A DNA stretch of 64,000 nt, taken from positions 2,232,001 through 2,296,000 of the forward strand of contig NZ_PDJC01000001.1 in NCBI RefSeq assembly GCF_002563675.1. The letters run 5' to 3'. Every line of letters starts with the position of its first letter. The first letter of the stretch is position 1. This document shows positions 17,910-26,428 of this stretch, in pieces. The notes beneath the pieces were generated by a model. That model saw nothing but the letters and a program-made list of their open reading frames with translations, was not told the origin of the DNA and made no database searches. The translations under genes and the position numbers were made by a program. Source of the DNA: Propionicimonas paludicola. Its GTDB lineage: Bacteria > Actinomycetota > Actinomycetes > Propionibacteriales > Propionibacteriaceae.

Positions 17910-18949
17910 GGTGCCGGGTAGCTGGCCAGGCTCTGGATCACCAGATCCGAGCGGACGTTGCGGGCATGGACGATCTTGCCATTGCCGATGTACATCCCGA
18001 CGTGGTGCACCGGGTTGTACCAGAAGATCAGGTCGCCGGGCTTGAGATCGCCGCGGGCCACAGGGCGGCCCATTTGGGACATCGCCCGGGAGGAGTGCGG
18101 CAGCGAGACGCCGACGGTGCGGTAGGAGGCCAGCATCAGGCCGGAGCAGTCGAAGGCGTTCGGGCCCGACGCGCCCCAGACGTACTGGGAGGAGCCGACC
18201 TTGGACGTCGCGTACTTGATCACGGTCAGCGCCTTGGCGCTGGCCTCACCCGGAGCGAGTTCGCCCGGGTCGAAGGTGGTCGAGCCGCCATCGGCAGCGT
18301 TGAGAGCGGCCTGCTCCTGGGCGTCCAACCGGTCGTAGAGGTCCTGCGCCTCTTGGACGCTCTGGTCGATCTGCGACTTCAGGTCGGCCAGCTTCTGCTC
18401 CTGGTCGGCCAGCGCCTGCACCTCGGCGTCGAGGGCGCGCTTCATGTCGTCCAGGCTGGCCTGCTGGGCCTGCTGCTCGGCCAGGGTGCTCTCCATGTTG
18501 TCGTCGACCTTGTCGGCGGTGGAGAGCCGGGCCAGCAGCGAATCGGGATCGCCACTGGTGAAGACCTGGACGGTGGGATCGAGGTCACGGTTGCGGAACT
18601 GGATCAGCGCAATGGTCCGAGCCTCAGCGGTGAGGGCGTCGACCTTCTGCTGCTGGGCGTCGATGTCGGCCTTCAGGCTCTTCAGCCGCGCCTTGCCATC
18701 AGCCAACGCGTCGGTGGCCTCGTCGTACTGCTCGCCGATCTGGCTGGCCTGCTCGGTGAGGTCCTTGACCCGCTGCTTGGCCTCGGCCGCGGTCCGCGGG
18801 GCGGCCAGCGACTTGCTGCTGGCCGACGGGTTCGGGCTCGGGCTGGGTGTGGGCTCGGCGTTGGCCGTGCCGGCTGCTACTGCGGTTGAGATCAGCACCG
18901 TGGCACTGGCTACGGCGATCAGTGCTCGTAACCTTGAGCCTGCCGGCAT
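17879..18949 (-). CDS. Secreted NlpC/P60 peptidoglycan hydrolase with coiled coil (RipA-like)
   Basis: A 356-residue exported enzyme. A signal peptide ends at TANAEP, residues ~55-220 form a long coiled coil rich in Gln/Glu/Ala, and residues ~238-356 are the NlpC/P60 cysteine peptidase. Catalytic Cys is in FDCSGLMLASY and the histidines are in HHVGMYIGNGKIVHA. In this family it cuts peptide stems of peptidoglycan, and the coiled coil is usually autoinhibitory or a partner-binding module. A 55-nt leader with a small hairpin (GCGAC/GTCGC) and a GGGGGG ribosome site precede the ATG. Confidence 0.93.
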   Translation of the reverse strand: MPAGSRLRALIAVASATVLISTAVAAGTANAEPTPSPSPNPSASSKSLAAPRTAAEAKQRVKDLTEQASQIGEQYDEATDALADGKARLKSLKADIDAQQQKVDALTAEARTIALIQFRNRDLDPTVQVFTSGDPDSLLARLSTADKVDDNMESTLAEQQAQQASLDDMKRALDAEVQALADQEQKLADLKSQIDQSVQEAQDLYDRLDAQEQAALNAADGGSTTFDPGELAPGEASAKALTVIKYATSKVGSSQYVWGASGPNAFDCSGLMLASYRTVGVSLPHSSRAMSQMGRPVARGDLKPGDLIFWYNPVHHVGMYIGNGKIVHARNVRSDLVIQSLASYPAPWAGARRILG

Positions 18950-19005
18950 CTAGAACCCCCCAGTAGTCGCGACCTGAGAGTCGCTGAAGTAAAACTGAGA
19001 AAATC

Positions 19006-19239
19006 CTAAGGGGCAACCTCCGGAAAGACAACTCGAATGGGTGACTCAGTTCGTTCGGTGACCGTCAACCGCAGCGGAGGAAGCAGTCCCGAACCGGCCA
19101 GCGCAGCCAGGGCGGCCCGCTCCGGACCGTCCAGCAACACCTCGTCGGGCATCGGCCCCAGCAGCACCGAGATCGCGCAGTCCGCGCAGGCCGGGCCGCG
19201 CGCCCGGCAGGTCCCACAGTCCACTCGCATCACGTCCAT
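19006..19239 (-). CDS. Small four-cysteine protein of unknown function
   Basis: A ~77-residue protein from ATG 19239 (an ATG at 19230 is also possible). CGTCRARGPACADC gives a CX2C-X5-CX2C pattern that could bind zinc or an Fe-S cluster. A leucine-rich helix follows (LDGPERAALAALAG). I recall similar small proteins beside NlpC/P60 genes in other actinobacteria. Upstream of the NlpC gene on the same strand and possibly cotranscribed. Confidence 0.65.
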   Translation of the reverse strand: MDVMRVDCGTCRARGPACADCAISVLLGPMPDEVLLDGPERAALAALAGSGLLPPLRLTVTERTESPIRVVFPEVAP

Positions 19240-19301
19240 GACCTGAGCATCTCTGCCTGCACTGACATTTCTCCGACTCACGTCGCGACTAGGGTTCGCG
19301 C

Positions 19302-20477
19302 ATGAGGTTGCGGTCCGCCTGGCTGCTCTGCACAGCTCTGCTCACCACCAGCTGCACGGCCGCGCCGACCTGGCAGTCGATCGACCTGGGCTCGCTGCGG
19401 CCGGCCGGCCTGGCCGTGGCCGGAGATCGCCTGCTGGTTGGCGGCAGCACCTCCGGGGGACCGGCGCTGGCAGTGCTGAACACCACCGGCACACCAACCG
19501 CGCTCCGAGTGGCCCCGGACGGGCCGGAGGCTGAAGCCGCCGAACTGGTTCAGCTGGCCGTACGCGGAGATCAGCTGCAGGCACTGGGCACCATGATCAG
19601 CGGCGCCCACTCCAACCCGCGCTGGACGGTCTGGGACAGCTCGCTGTCCGCCGGCACCCTGACCAGCCACCCGCAGGAGTTCTTCACCTTCGGCGGCCAT
19701 GACGCCGGGCCACTGGTCGGGATCGGCTGGGTCGGCGATGCCCCGGTCGTCCTGGGCAGTCGGACCACAGCCACCGGAGCCCGGGCCGCGCTCTACGCAG
19801 AGTCCGGGACGACCTGGACCGAGGTCGCTGATCGTCCGGCCACGCTGGCCTCGAACCCGACCTCCCAACTCGGCTTCGGCGGGCAGAGCAGCGCCGGGGA
19901 TCAGCTGGTGATCGCCGGCGATGAGGTGCAGCTGACTCAGCCACTGCGACAGCGTCCGCTGGCCTGGGTGGGCCGGCCCGGCGGCGACTGGACCCGGCTC
20001 GAGCTGGCCGTGCCGGGCCAGGACGGTCCGGGGCTAGCCCGGGCCCAGGCCGTGGCCTGCCCGGCCGAAGGCACCTCGTGCTGGCTGGCCGGCTGGGTGC
20101 ACGGCCAGCTGGTGGCCTGGTCGGTGACGACGGGCACCCAGCCGTCCGCCTCCGGCCCGGAGCTGCCCGCAGGCACGACTTCGGCCGCCGTGGGCTCGAA
20201 CGGCTCCCCCGATCCGGTCCCGCAGCTGGCGCTCTGGCAGGGCCGTCCGGTGCTCGCCGGGAACGGCCCCGACTCCACGCTCCTGGTCCGCTGCGACTCC
20301 GGCTGGCGCTCCCTCCCCCTCCCGGACCGCAGGGACGGTTCCACCACCATCCGCCCTGGTCAGGGCGATTCGGAACCGTCCCCACCGATCACGGTGACCG
20401 GGCTGGCCGGCGTCGGCGCGCGCCTCTACGTCCTGCAGGGGCGGACGCTGTGGGCCATCGACCGCAGCCCCTGCTGA
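19302..20477 (+). CDS. Lipoprotein of unknown function
   Basis: A 391-residue predicted lipoprotein with signal sequence and lipobox ALLTTSC. The mature part is rich in beta-strand patterns with Gly-Asp turns (VAGDRLLVGG, LAVRGDQLQALG) suggestive of a beta-propeller, and ends with a likely disulfide cysteine. ATG start with TAGGGT (19290-19295) six nt upstream. No enzyme motif seen. Confidence 0.75.
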   Translation: MRLRSAWLLCTALLTTSCTAAPTWQSIDLGSLRPAGLAVAGDRLLVGGSTSGGPALAVLNTTGTPTALRVAPDGPEAEAAELVQLAVRGDQLQALGTMISGAHSNPRWTVWDSSLSAGTLTSHPQEFFTFGGHDAGPLVGIGWVGDAPVVLGSRTTATGARAALYAESGTTWTEVADRPATLASNPTSQLGFGGQSSAGDQLVIAGDEVQLTQPLRQRPLAWVGRPGGDWTRLELAVPGQDGPGLARAQAVACPAEGTSCWLAGWVHGQLVAWSVTTGTQPSASGPELPAGTTSAAVGSNGSPDPVPQLALWQGRPVLAGNGPDSTLLVRCDSGWRSLPLPDRRDGSTTIRPGQGDSEPSPPITVTGLAGVGARLYVLQGRTLWAIDRSPC

Positions 20478-20538
20478 AGGTCCGACACGCGGCGGCGCCG
20501 GGCCGGGGCTGTCAGTCCGGGGGGCTAGCGTCACAGGG

Positions 20539-22326
20539 GTGAGTCCGTCACCGCTCCTCCAGCCCAGCTTCGCCGATCTCGGCCAGCCGCTGGCCGACGT
20601 GACGTTCTGCGTGGTCGACCTGGAGACCACCGGCGGCGGCGACGCCGACGCCATCACCGAGATCGGGGCCGTGAAGGTCTGCGGCGGCCAGCTCGTCGGC
20701 GAGTTCCAGACCCTGGTGAACCCGAACGCGCACATTCCGGCACTGATCGCGGTCCTCACCGGGATCACCGATCAGTTGGTGGCCGATGCCCCCAAGCTGC
20801 CCGAGGTGCTGCCGGCCTTCCTGGAGTTCGCCGCCGGCAGCGTCCTGGTGGCCCACAACGCCCGCTTCGACACCGGCTTCCTGCGCCGGGCCTGCGAGCG
20901 CTACGACTACCCCTGGCCGAATCCGGCCGTGGTCGACACTCTTGCCCTGGCCCGCCAGGTGCTGCTGCGCGACGAGGTGCCCAACGCCAAGCTGGGCACC
21001 CTGGCCGCCCACTTCGGCGCCACCACCACGCCCAACCACCGCGCTCTGGACGACGCCAAAGCCACAGTCGACGTGCTGCACGGCCTGCTGGAGCGAATCG
21101 GCAACCTGGGCGCACACACGCTGCCCGAGCTACTCGAGTTCACCCGCCAGGTCTCCCCGCAGCGCCGCGCCAAGCGGACGATGGCCAAGGACGTCCCCTC
21201 GGCCCCCGGCATCTACCAGTTCATCGCCGAGTTGCCCGGCCCGGACGGCCAGCCGCGCCGCCAGGTGCTTTATGTGGGCAAGAGCCGCAACCTGCGCAAG
21301 CGGGTGGCCAGCTACTTCACCGCGGCCGAGACCCGGTCCCGGATCGACGAGATGGTCCGGATCGCCACCTCGGTCGAGACCACGGTCTGCCGCACCCCGC
21401 TGGAGGCGGACGTCCTGGAGCTGCGGCTGATCGGCGCCCACTCCCCGCGCTACAACCGGCGCTCCAAGTTCCCCGAGCGGCAACTGTGGCTCAAGCTCAC
21501 CGACGAGCCCTACCCCCGGCTTTCCATCGTCCGCACCGCCGGCGACGGCGCCACCTATCTGGGTCCGTTCCGGCGCAAGGAGGCCGCCGAGCAGGCCATG
21601 CTGGCCATCTACGACGCGTTTCGGCTGCGGCAGTGCTCAGCCCGGCTGTCGACCCGGAAGGCCAGCCCGGCCTGTGCTCTGGCCGGCATGGGACGCTGCC
21701 CGGCGCCCTGCCAGTTCACGATCGGCCGGGACGAGTACGCCGAACTCGTCGAGGACGTCCGGGCCTGCCTGAGCCGCGACTTCCGGCCGCTGGTGGCCGC
21801 GCTGCGGCCGCGGCTGGCCCAGCTGGTGGCCGCCGAGCGCTTCGAGGAGGCCGGCGCCCTGACCGAGCGCCTGGAGAGCTTCGGACGGGCCGCAGCCCGG
21901 CATCACCGGCTGGCCAGCCTGGCCGGCTGCGCACAGATCGTGGCCGCCCGGCGCACCGACGACGGCTGGGAGATCCACGTGATCCGCCATGGACGCCTGG
22001 TGGCCGCCGCCCTGGCCCGGCCCGGTGAGGTGCCCCAGCAGGTGGCCCGGGACGCCGTGACCACCGCCGAGTGGGTGGCGGCACCGTCCGGCCCAGCCCC
22101 GGCGGCCATCATCGAGGAGACCGAGCGGATCGCCGACTGGCTGGAGCTGCCCGGCGTCCGACTGATCGAGATCGACGGCGACTGGTGCTGGCCGCTCGGC
22201 ATCGGGCCGAGCGCAGGCGAACAGCTGCGGGCCGCGTCGCTGGTCGGCGGAGCCGATGGATCCCAGCCGGAAGCCGAGGGGCCGGACCCGGCGACGTCCG
22301 ACTCGGCCGCACTCGCGACGGCCTAA
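20539..22326 (+). CDS. DnaQ-like exonuclease fused to UvrC-like GIY-YIG nuclease
   Basis: A 595-residue two-domain nuclease. Residues ~15-190 are a DEDDh 3'-5' exonuclease: VVDLETTGGG, AHNARFDTGFL and NHRALDDAKAT. Residues ~210-300 are a GIY-YIG endonuclease: APGIYQF ... VLYVGKSRNLRKRVASYF with the catalytic Arg and Glu (LEADVLELRLI). The remainder resembles UvrC central sequences, including CALAGMGRCPAPC. Same architecture as the mycobacterial Rv2191 protein; a role in DNA repair is expected. GTG start with TAGCGT (20526-20531) seven nt upstream. Confidence 0.9.
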   Translation: MSPSPLLQPSFADLGQPLADVTFCVVDLETTGGGDADAITEIGAVKVCGGQLVGEFQTLVNPNAHIPALIAVLTGITDQLVADAPKLPEVLPAFLEFAAGSVLVAHNARFDTGFLRRACERYDYPWPNPAVVDTLALARQVLLRDEVPNAKLGTLAAHFGATTTPNHRALDDAKATVDVLHGLLERIGNLGAHTLPELLEFTRQVSPQRRAKRTMAKDVPSAPGIYQFIAELPGPDGQPRRQVLYVGKSRNLRKRVASYFTAAETRSRIDEMVRIATSVETTVCRTPLEADVLELRLIGAHSPRYNRRSKFPERQLWLKLTDEPYPRLSIVRTAGDGATYLGPFRRKEAAEQAMLAIYDAFRLRQCSARLSTRKASPACALAGMGRCPAPCQFTIGRDEYAELVEDVRACLSRDFRPLVAALRPRLAQLVAAERFEEAGALTERLESFGRAAARHHRLASLAGCAQIVAARRTDDGWEIHVIRHGRLVAAALARPGEVPQQVARDAVTTAEWVAAPSGPAPAAIIEETERIADWLELPGVRLIEIDGDWCWPLGIGPSAGEQLRAASLVGGADGSQPEAEGPDPATSDSAALATA

Positions 22327-22336
22327 GATCAAGGCC

Positions 22337-22612
22337 ATGATCACCGCGATTGTGTTCGTCGAGGCCGAGGTGGCCCGCATCCCAGAGATCGCCCAGGAAA
22401 TCGCCGACCTCGACGGGGTCTCCGAGGTCTACTCGGTCACCGGCAAGGTGGATCTGATCGCGCTGGTCCGGGTGCCGACCGTGGACGCCGTGGCGGCCAC
22501 CGTTGCCGAGAAGCTGAACCGGGTGGCCGGAGTGCTCAGCACCGAGACCCACATCGCCTTCCAGGCGTACTCCAAGCTCGACCTGGAAGCCGCATTCTCG
22601 ATCGGCGGCTGA
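22337..22612 (+). CDS. Stand-alone Lrp/AsnC ligand-binding (RAM) domain protein
   Basis: A 91-residue protein consisting only of the alpha-beta RAM domain (VFVEAEVARIPEIAQEIADL ... VTGKVDLIALVRV), without the helix-turn-helix of full Lrp regulators. Such proteins bind amino acids and may modulate partner regulators. The -10 box TAAGAT (22324-22329) includes the stop codon of the preceding gene and sits 7 nt before the ATG, so it has its own leaderless promoter. Confidence 0.85.
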   Translation: MITAIVFVEAEVARIPEIAQEIADLDGVSEVYSVTGKVDLIALVRVPTVDAVAATVAEKLNRVAGVLSTETHIAFQAYSKLDLEAAFSIGG

Positions 22613-22634
22613 CCCCGCCGGTTCCCGACCGCCC

Positions 22635-23387
22635 TCAGTAGAGGGCGAGCTTCTGCGCGGTCAGCGCGGCCCGCACCGGAGCCTGCTCGGCTCGTCCACC
22701 GCCAGGCTTGGTCTCGATCTGCCGGGTGAAGGTGTCCACCGGCTTGCTGGCGTCGCGCAGGTCGTAATAGGTCTTCACGACCGCGTCGTAGCCGGCCAAC
22801 GCCTGGTGGTAATCGGCCACCTGCGGGTAGGCATCGACGGCATAGCTGAACTCCCGCGGCAGCCGCGGCTTGAGGGTCGGCTCCTGGTCGGCGTGCCCGA
22901 CCAGCAACCCGACCAGCGGGAACGTGTAGGGCGGCAGCTTCAGGGCCGTGATCACCGACTGCGGGTCGCCGCCGATGCTGCCCAGGTAGACCGTGCCCAG
23001 GCCGAGGCTCTCGGCGGCCACCACCATGTTCTGGGCGCCGATCAGGACGTCCTCGACGCCTTGCAGGAACAGCGCAGTGGACGACAGGACGCCGATGTCG
23101 ACGCCAGCCTCATCGCGGATCCTCGCGTTGCGATACAGATCGACCACGAAGATGAACAGCTCGCCGCGGTCACCGCCGACGTAGGGCTGCCCGGAGGCTG
23201 CGTACACCGCAGTCCGGACGTCCGGATCGACGACCCGGATCACCGTGCGCTGCTGATAGAAGCTGCTGGTGGCCGCGCGATCGACGGCGTCCAGCAGGAT
23301 CGAGATGACGTCCTCGCTGACCGGCTCGGGTCGGAAGGCCCGAATCGAGCGGTGCTCCAGCTGAGTGCGGATCGTCTGGTTGGGCAT
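22635..23387 (-). CDS. NfsA-type FMN nitroreductase / NADPH oxidoreductase
   Basis: A 250-residue flavin oxidoreductase. HRSIRAFRPEPVSEDV is the FMN-binding Arg-Ser block, and LGLGTVYLGSIGG is the second FMN loop. It would reduce quinones or nitroaromatics with NAD(P)H. I chose ATG 23387 (MPNQ), preceded by GGGGGAG at good spacing; upstream in-frame codons lack family similarity. Confidence 0.85.
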   Translation of the reverse strand: MPNQTIRTQLEHRSIRAFRPEPVSEDVISILLDAVDRAATSSFYQQRTVIRVVDPDVRTAVYAASGQPYVGGDRGELFIFVVDLYRNARIRDEAGVDIGVLSSTALFLQGVEDVLIGAQNMVVAAESLGLGTVYLGSIGGDPQSVITALKLPPYTFPLVGLLVGHADQEPTLKPRLPREFSYAVDAYPQVADYHQALAGYDAVVKTYYDLRDASKPVDTFTRQIETKPGGGRAEQAPVRAALTAQKLALY

Positions 23388-23502
23388 GCGGCGGCTCCCC
23401 CGAGCGGACGTGCAGTTGACAGCTGAGGCTACGCCCGTCAGCACCGCACGTCCGGTGGATGCCCGAACTGGGGACGGTGCCCTAGCCAGGCCCGGAACGC
23501 AA

Positions 23503-23540
23503 CAGTGGGACGAAAGGGAACCATCCCCTTCGTCCCACTG
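23503..23540 (-). terminator. Intrinsic terminator of the cyclophilin gene
   Basis: Perfect 12-bp arms CAGTGGGACGAA and TTCGTCCCACTG, extended by GGG/CCC, flank a short loop just downstream of the cyclophilin stop codon. Confidence 0.8.
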
Positions 23541-23549
23541 CGGGAGAAC

Positions 23550-24068
23550 TCAGGCTTCGCTGATGTCCACCGAGGAGATCACCACCGGCTCGACCGGACG
23601 ATCCATCCGGCCGGTGGCCGTGGTCGCGATCGAGTCGACCACCTGCTGCGAGGCGGCGTCCTTCACCTCACCGAAGATCGTGTGCCGACGGTTCAGATGC
23701 GGGGTCGGCGCCACCGTGATGAAGAACTGCGAGCCGTTGGTGCCGGGCCCGGCATTGGCCATGGCCAGCAGGTAGGGCTTGTTGAAGCTCAGCTCGGGGT
23801 GGAACTCGTCACCGAACCGGTAGCCCGGGTCACCAGTGCCGGTGCCCAGCGGGCAGCCGCCCTGGATCATGAAGCCGTCGATCACCCGGTGGAAGGTGAG
23901 CCCGTCGTAGAACTTGCCGGTGGTCCGGGCGCCGCTCTTCGGGTCGAGGTACTCCTTGGTCCCGGTGGCGAGTCCGACGAAGTTGTCCACGGTCTTGGGG
24001 GCCTGGTCGGCGAAGAGTTCGATCACGATGTCACCGTGATTCGTGTGCAGGGTTGCGGTCTGGGCCAT
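23550..24068 (-). CDS. Cyclophilin-type peptidyl-prolyl isomerase
   Basis: A 172-residue cytoplasmic cyclophilin. GDIVIELFADQAPKTVDNFV, FHRVIDGFMIQGGCPLGTG and NGSQFFIT are the standard motifs with catalytic Arg, Phe and Gln. ATG 24068 was chosen over an upstream in-frame codon because GGAAGG lies 6-8 nt before it. Confidence 0.95.
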   Translation of the reverse strand: MAQTATLHTNHGDIVIELFADQAPKTVDNFVGLATGTKEYLDPKSGARTTGKFYDGLTFHRVIDGFMIQGGCPLGTGTGDPGYRFGDEFHPELSFNKPYLLAMANAGPGTNGSQFFITVAPTPHLNRRHTIFGEVKDAASQQVVDSIATTATGRMDRPVEPVVISSVDISEA

Positions 24069-24186
24069 AGGGGCCTTCCTTTCTACTCGCCCCCATCGTT
24101 GCAGATGCTGGGTAGCCACCGCCCGGGGCGGGTACGGTGGTCACTAACGACAAGGCACGACTGTGCAGGCTGAGCAACGGAGGCAC

Positions 24187-25104
24187 ATGAAGACCAAGAA
24201 ACTGCTCCACTCAGTGGAAGAGGGCACCCAGGCTGCTGTTGATCGCCTGTCCCCCTATGTCGAGCAGGCCCTGCGCGAGGGCGGCGACCTGGCCGACCAG
24301 GCGTACGCGAAACTGCGCCCCGGCCTGAAGGAAGCCCAGATCCGCAGCGCCCGCTTCGCGGCCGACACCTTCGAGAAGGTCCAGCCGGCCATCGACGATG
24401 CGCTGAGCCGGGTCTCGCCGGCCGTGGACGCCACCGTGAAGAAGGTTCGTCCGGCCGTGGACGATGTCCTGGAGCGGATCCCGCCGACCGTCGACTACGC
24501 CCGTGAGCGGGTGCAGGAGGACGTCCTGCCGGCCCTGGCCGCGCAGCTGCGTCACCTGGCCGCCCAGCCGCTGGCCAAGGAGATCCAAGCCGCTGCTGCC
24601 GCGTCCGCGCTGGCCGCCCAGCTGGAGAAGGCGTCGGGCAAGAAGAAGCGCTCCGGGTGGCGGACGTTCGGACGGGTCCTGCTGGCCGGTGCTCTGCTCG
24701 GCGGCGTGTTCGTGGCCGTCCGCAAGCTGTTCGCCGACCCGGCCACCGGCTGGGAGAACCACGTGCCGAAGAACAGCACCTATGTGGCCGACCCGACCTT
24801 CGACGACGATGACCTGTTCGAGGACTCCGTGGCCGAGCCGGTGACCGAGCCCACAGTCAGTGAACCCGTCACAACCGAACCCGCCACAACCGCGGACGCT
24901 CCGGCCGAGCCGTCGGCCAGCGCCTACGGTCCGGGCTCCTACGTCGGCGACGAGCCGCCGGCAGGCTACGAGATCAAGGGCAATGACCGATCCCTGAAGT
25001 ACCACGTCCCCGGGATGGCCGCGTACGAGCGCACCATCGCCGAGGTCTGGTTCGAGAGCGAAGAGGCCGCTCAGGCGGCCGGCTTCACCAGGGCCCAACG
25101 CTGA
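24187..25104 (+). CDS. Membrane protein with helical repeats and C-terminal 'sunset'-like domain
   Basis: A 305-residue protein. Residues 1-150 are amphipathic helices with recurring LSPYVEQA / VSPAVDATV / VRPAVDDVL / IPPTVDYA units of about 13 residues. One transmembrane helix follows (residues ~162-183), then an acidic Pro/Thr/Glu-rich linker. The last ~45 residues (YEIKGNDRSLKYHVPG ... ERTIAEVWFESEEAAQAAGF) match a short domain also appended to some actinobacterial L17 ribosomal proteins. ATG 24187 has GGAGG five nt upstream. No enzymatic role evident. Confidence 0.75.
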   Translation: MKTKKLLHSVEEGTQAAVDRLSPYVEQALREGGDLADQAYAKLRPGLKEAQIRSARFAADTFEKVQPAIDDALSRVSPAVDATVKKVRPAVDDVLERIPPTVDYARERVQEDVLPALAAQLRHLAAQPLAKEIQAAAAASALAAQLEKASGKKKRSGWRTFGRVLLAGALLGGVFVAVRKLFADPATGWENHVPKNSTYVADPTFDDDDLFEDSVAEPVTEPTVSEPVTTEPATTADAPAEPSASAYGPGSYVGDEPPAGYEIKGNDRSLKYHVPGMAAYERTIAEVWFESEEAAQAAGFTRAQR

Positions 25105-25125
25105 GCTGATTTCCAACAGCACAGA

Positions 25126-25162
25126 GAATCCGGGGTCCGACTCACAGTCGGGCCCCGGATTC
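25126..25162 (+). terminator. Strong hairpin terminator
   Basis: GAATCCGGGG-CCGAC pairs with GTCGG-CCCCGGATTC around a 5-nt loop, 21 nt after the stop codon of the preceding gene. Confidence 0.75.
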
Positions 25163-25175
25163 GTCTATCTAGGGT

Positions 25176-25679
25176 GTGAGTGATGATCTGTGGGTGTTGG
25201 CGGCACCCTTCCGCGCACACGTCCGCCGCGTCCTGGACCAGACCGGCCTGCCCTGGCCGGTGATCGCCGGGGCAGGCAACCTGCCTCCGACCCTGATCCG
25301 CAATCTGCTCTTCGGCCGCGATGGACGCCACCGCACCCGGCTGCCCGCAACGGCCGCCCGCGCGCTGCTGGCACTGGATGCCGAGCGCCTGCTCGGCCAG
25401 AGCCGGATCTGGGTGCCGGCCGAGCCCGCCGCGGTCGTCATCACTGAGCTGCTCGCGGCCGGCTGCTCGCCGGCCGCGCTGGCGCGGTACTGCCGGCTCA
25501 GCGAGTCCGAGCTGATCGGTCTGCTCGACGCAGCCCTGTGCAGTCGGCTGACCGAGTTGCTCGCGCAGGCAGCCCGGCTGCAGTGGCACCGCTCACTCCA
25601 GTCGGTGCCCGGATCGCCGGCCACCACTCGTCCGCGCCGTGCGGCGGGGGTCGAGGTTCCGGCACAGGCGAGCGCGTAG
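25176..25679 (+). CDS. Protein of unknown function with helix-turn-helix character
   Basis: A 167-residue protein. LPWPVIAGAGNLPPTLIRNL and CSPAALARYCRLSESELIGL look like two helix-turn-helix units, suggesting DNA binding. The C-terminal ~25 residues are basic and disordered. GTG 25176 is the most upstream start; a TAGGGT at 25170-25175 touches it, so the exact start is uncertain. Confidence 0.6.
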   Translation: MSDDLWVLAAPFRAHVRRVLDQTGLPWPVIAGAGNLPPTLIRNLLFGRDGRHRTRLPATAARALLALDAERLLGQSRIWVPAEPAAVVITELLAAGCSPAALARYCRLSESELIGLLDAALCSRLTELLAQAARLQWHRSLQSVPGSPATTRPRRAAGVEVPAQASA

Positions 25680-25688
25680 GCTGCCGAC

Positions 25689-26354
25689 GTGCCCTGGCAA
25701 GCGATCACCCCCGCACTGCTGGCTGTGCTGCTGACCGGCCTGGTGGCCGCTCTGACCGGCCCGGTTCTGCGCTGGCTCCCGGTCCCGCCGGACGAGCCGG
25801 ACGCCCGGCCGTACGCCGAACTGCTCTCCCCCGGCTTCCGGATCACTGTGGCGGCGGCGACGCTCGCCACGGGCCTGATCGCCTTCTACCTCACCGATCC
25901 GCGACTGTGGCTGGCCTGGTCGGCGCTGGTGCTGACCGGTCCGCTGCTCGGCCTGATCGACGGACGTACCGGACTCCTGCCACTGCGGCTGAACTATGTC
26001 GGGCTGGGTATCGCGATCGCCGGGGCCGGCCTGGCCGCCTGGCTGTCGGCGGATCCGAGCATCCTGCTGTGGGCGGCTGTCGGCGGGGTTGGCTGCTTCT
26101 GCCTGTTCTGGCTGATCTGGTACTTCAGCGGCGGCCAGTTGGGGTTCGGGGACGTCCGGCTGGCCGCGGTGCTGGGCGTGATCACCGGCGCCACCTCGAT
26201 GCCGCTGTTGCTGTGGGCCTTCCTGATCGGCTCCCTGGTCGGGATGGTCTGGAGCCTGATCGCCGCCCGCGGTCGCGGCATCCCCTACGGACCTTCGATG
26301 CTGATCGGCCCGCCGCTCGCCCTGATCGTCGGCCAGTTCATCGGCTTCCTCTGA
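25689..26354 (+). CDS. Prepilin peptidase (A24 family)
   Basis: A 221-residue membrane aspartyl protease that cleaves type IV prepilin-like leader peptides. About six membrane segments are visible, and both catalytic aspartates are present: LIDGRTGLLP and GFGDVRLA. It lacks the N-terminal methylase domain of PilD, like many actinobacterial TadV/CpaA-like enzymes. No pilin gene is in this window. GTG start; the -10 box TAGGCT (25677-25682) overlaps the stop codon of the previous gene. Confidence 0.88.
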   Translation: MPWQAITPALLAVLLTGLVAALTGPVLRWLPVPPDEPDARPYAELLSPGFRITVAAATLATGLIAFYLTDPRLWLAWSALVLTGPLLGLIDGRTGLLPLRLNYVGLGIAIAGAGLAAWLSADPSILLWAAVGGVGCFCLFWLIWYFSGGQLGFGDVRLAAVLGVITGATSMPLLLWAFLIGSLVGMVWSLIAARGRGIPYGPSMLIGPPLALIVGQFIGFL

Positions 26355-26428
26355 GCTGAGCGGCCAGATCAGTGCCGAGTCGCGCGATTGACACCACCCG
26401 ACCGGCGTCGCGTCCTAGTTTTCCCTCT

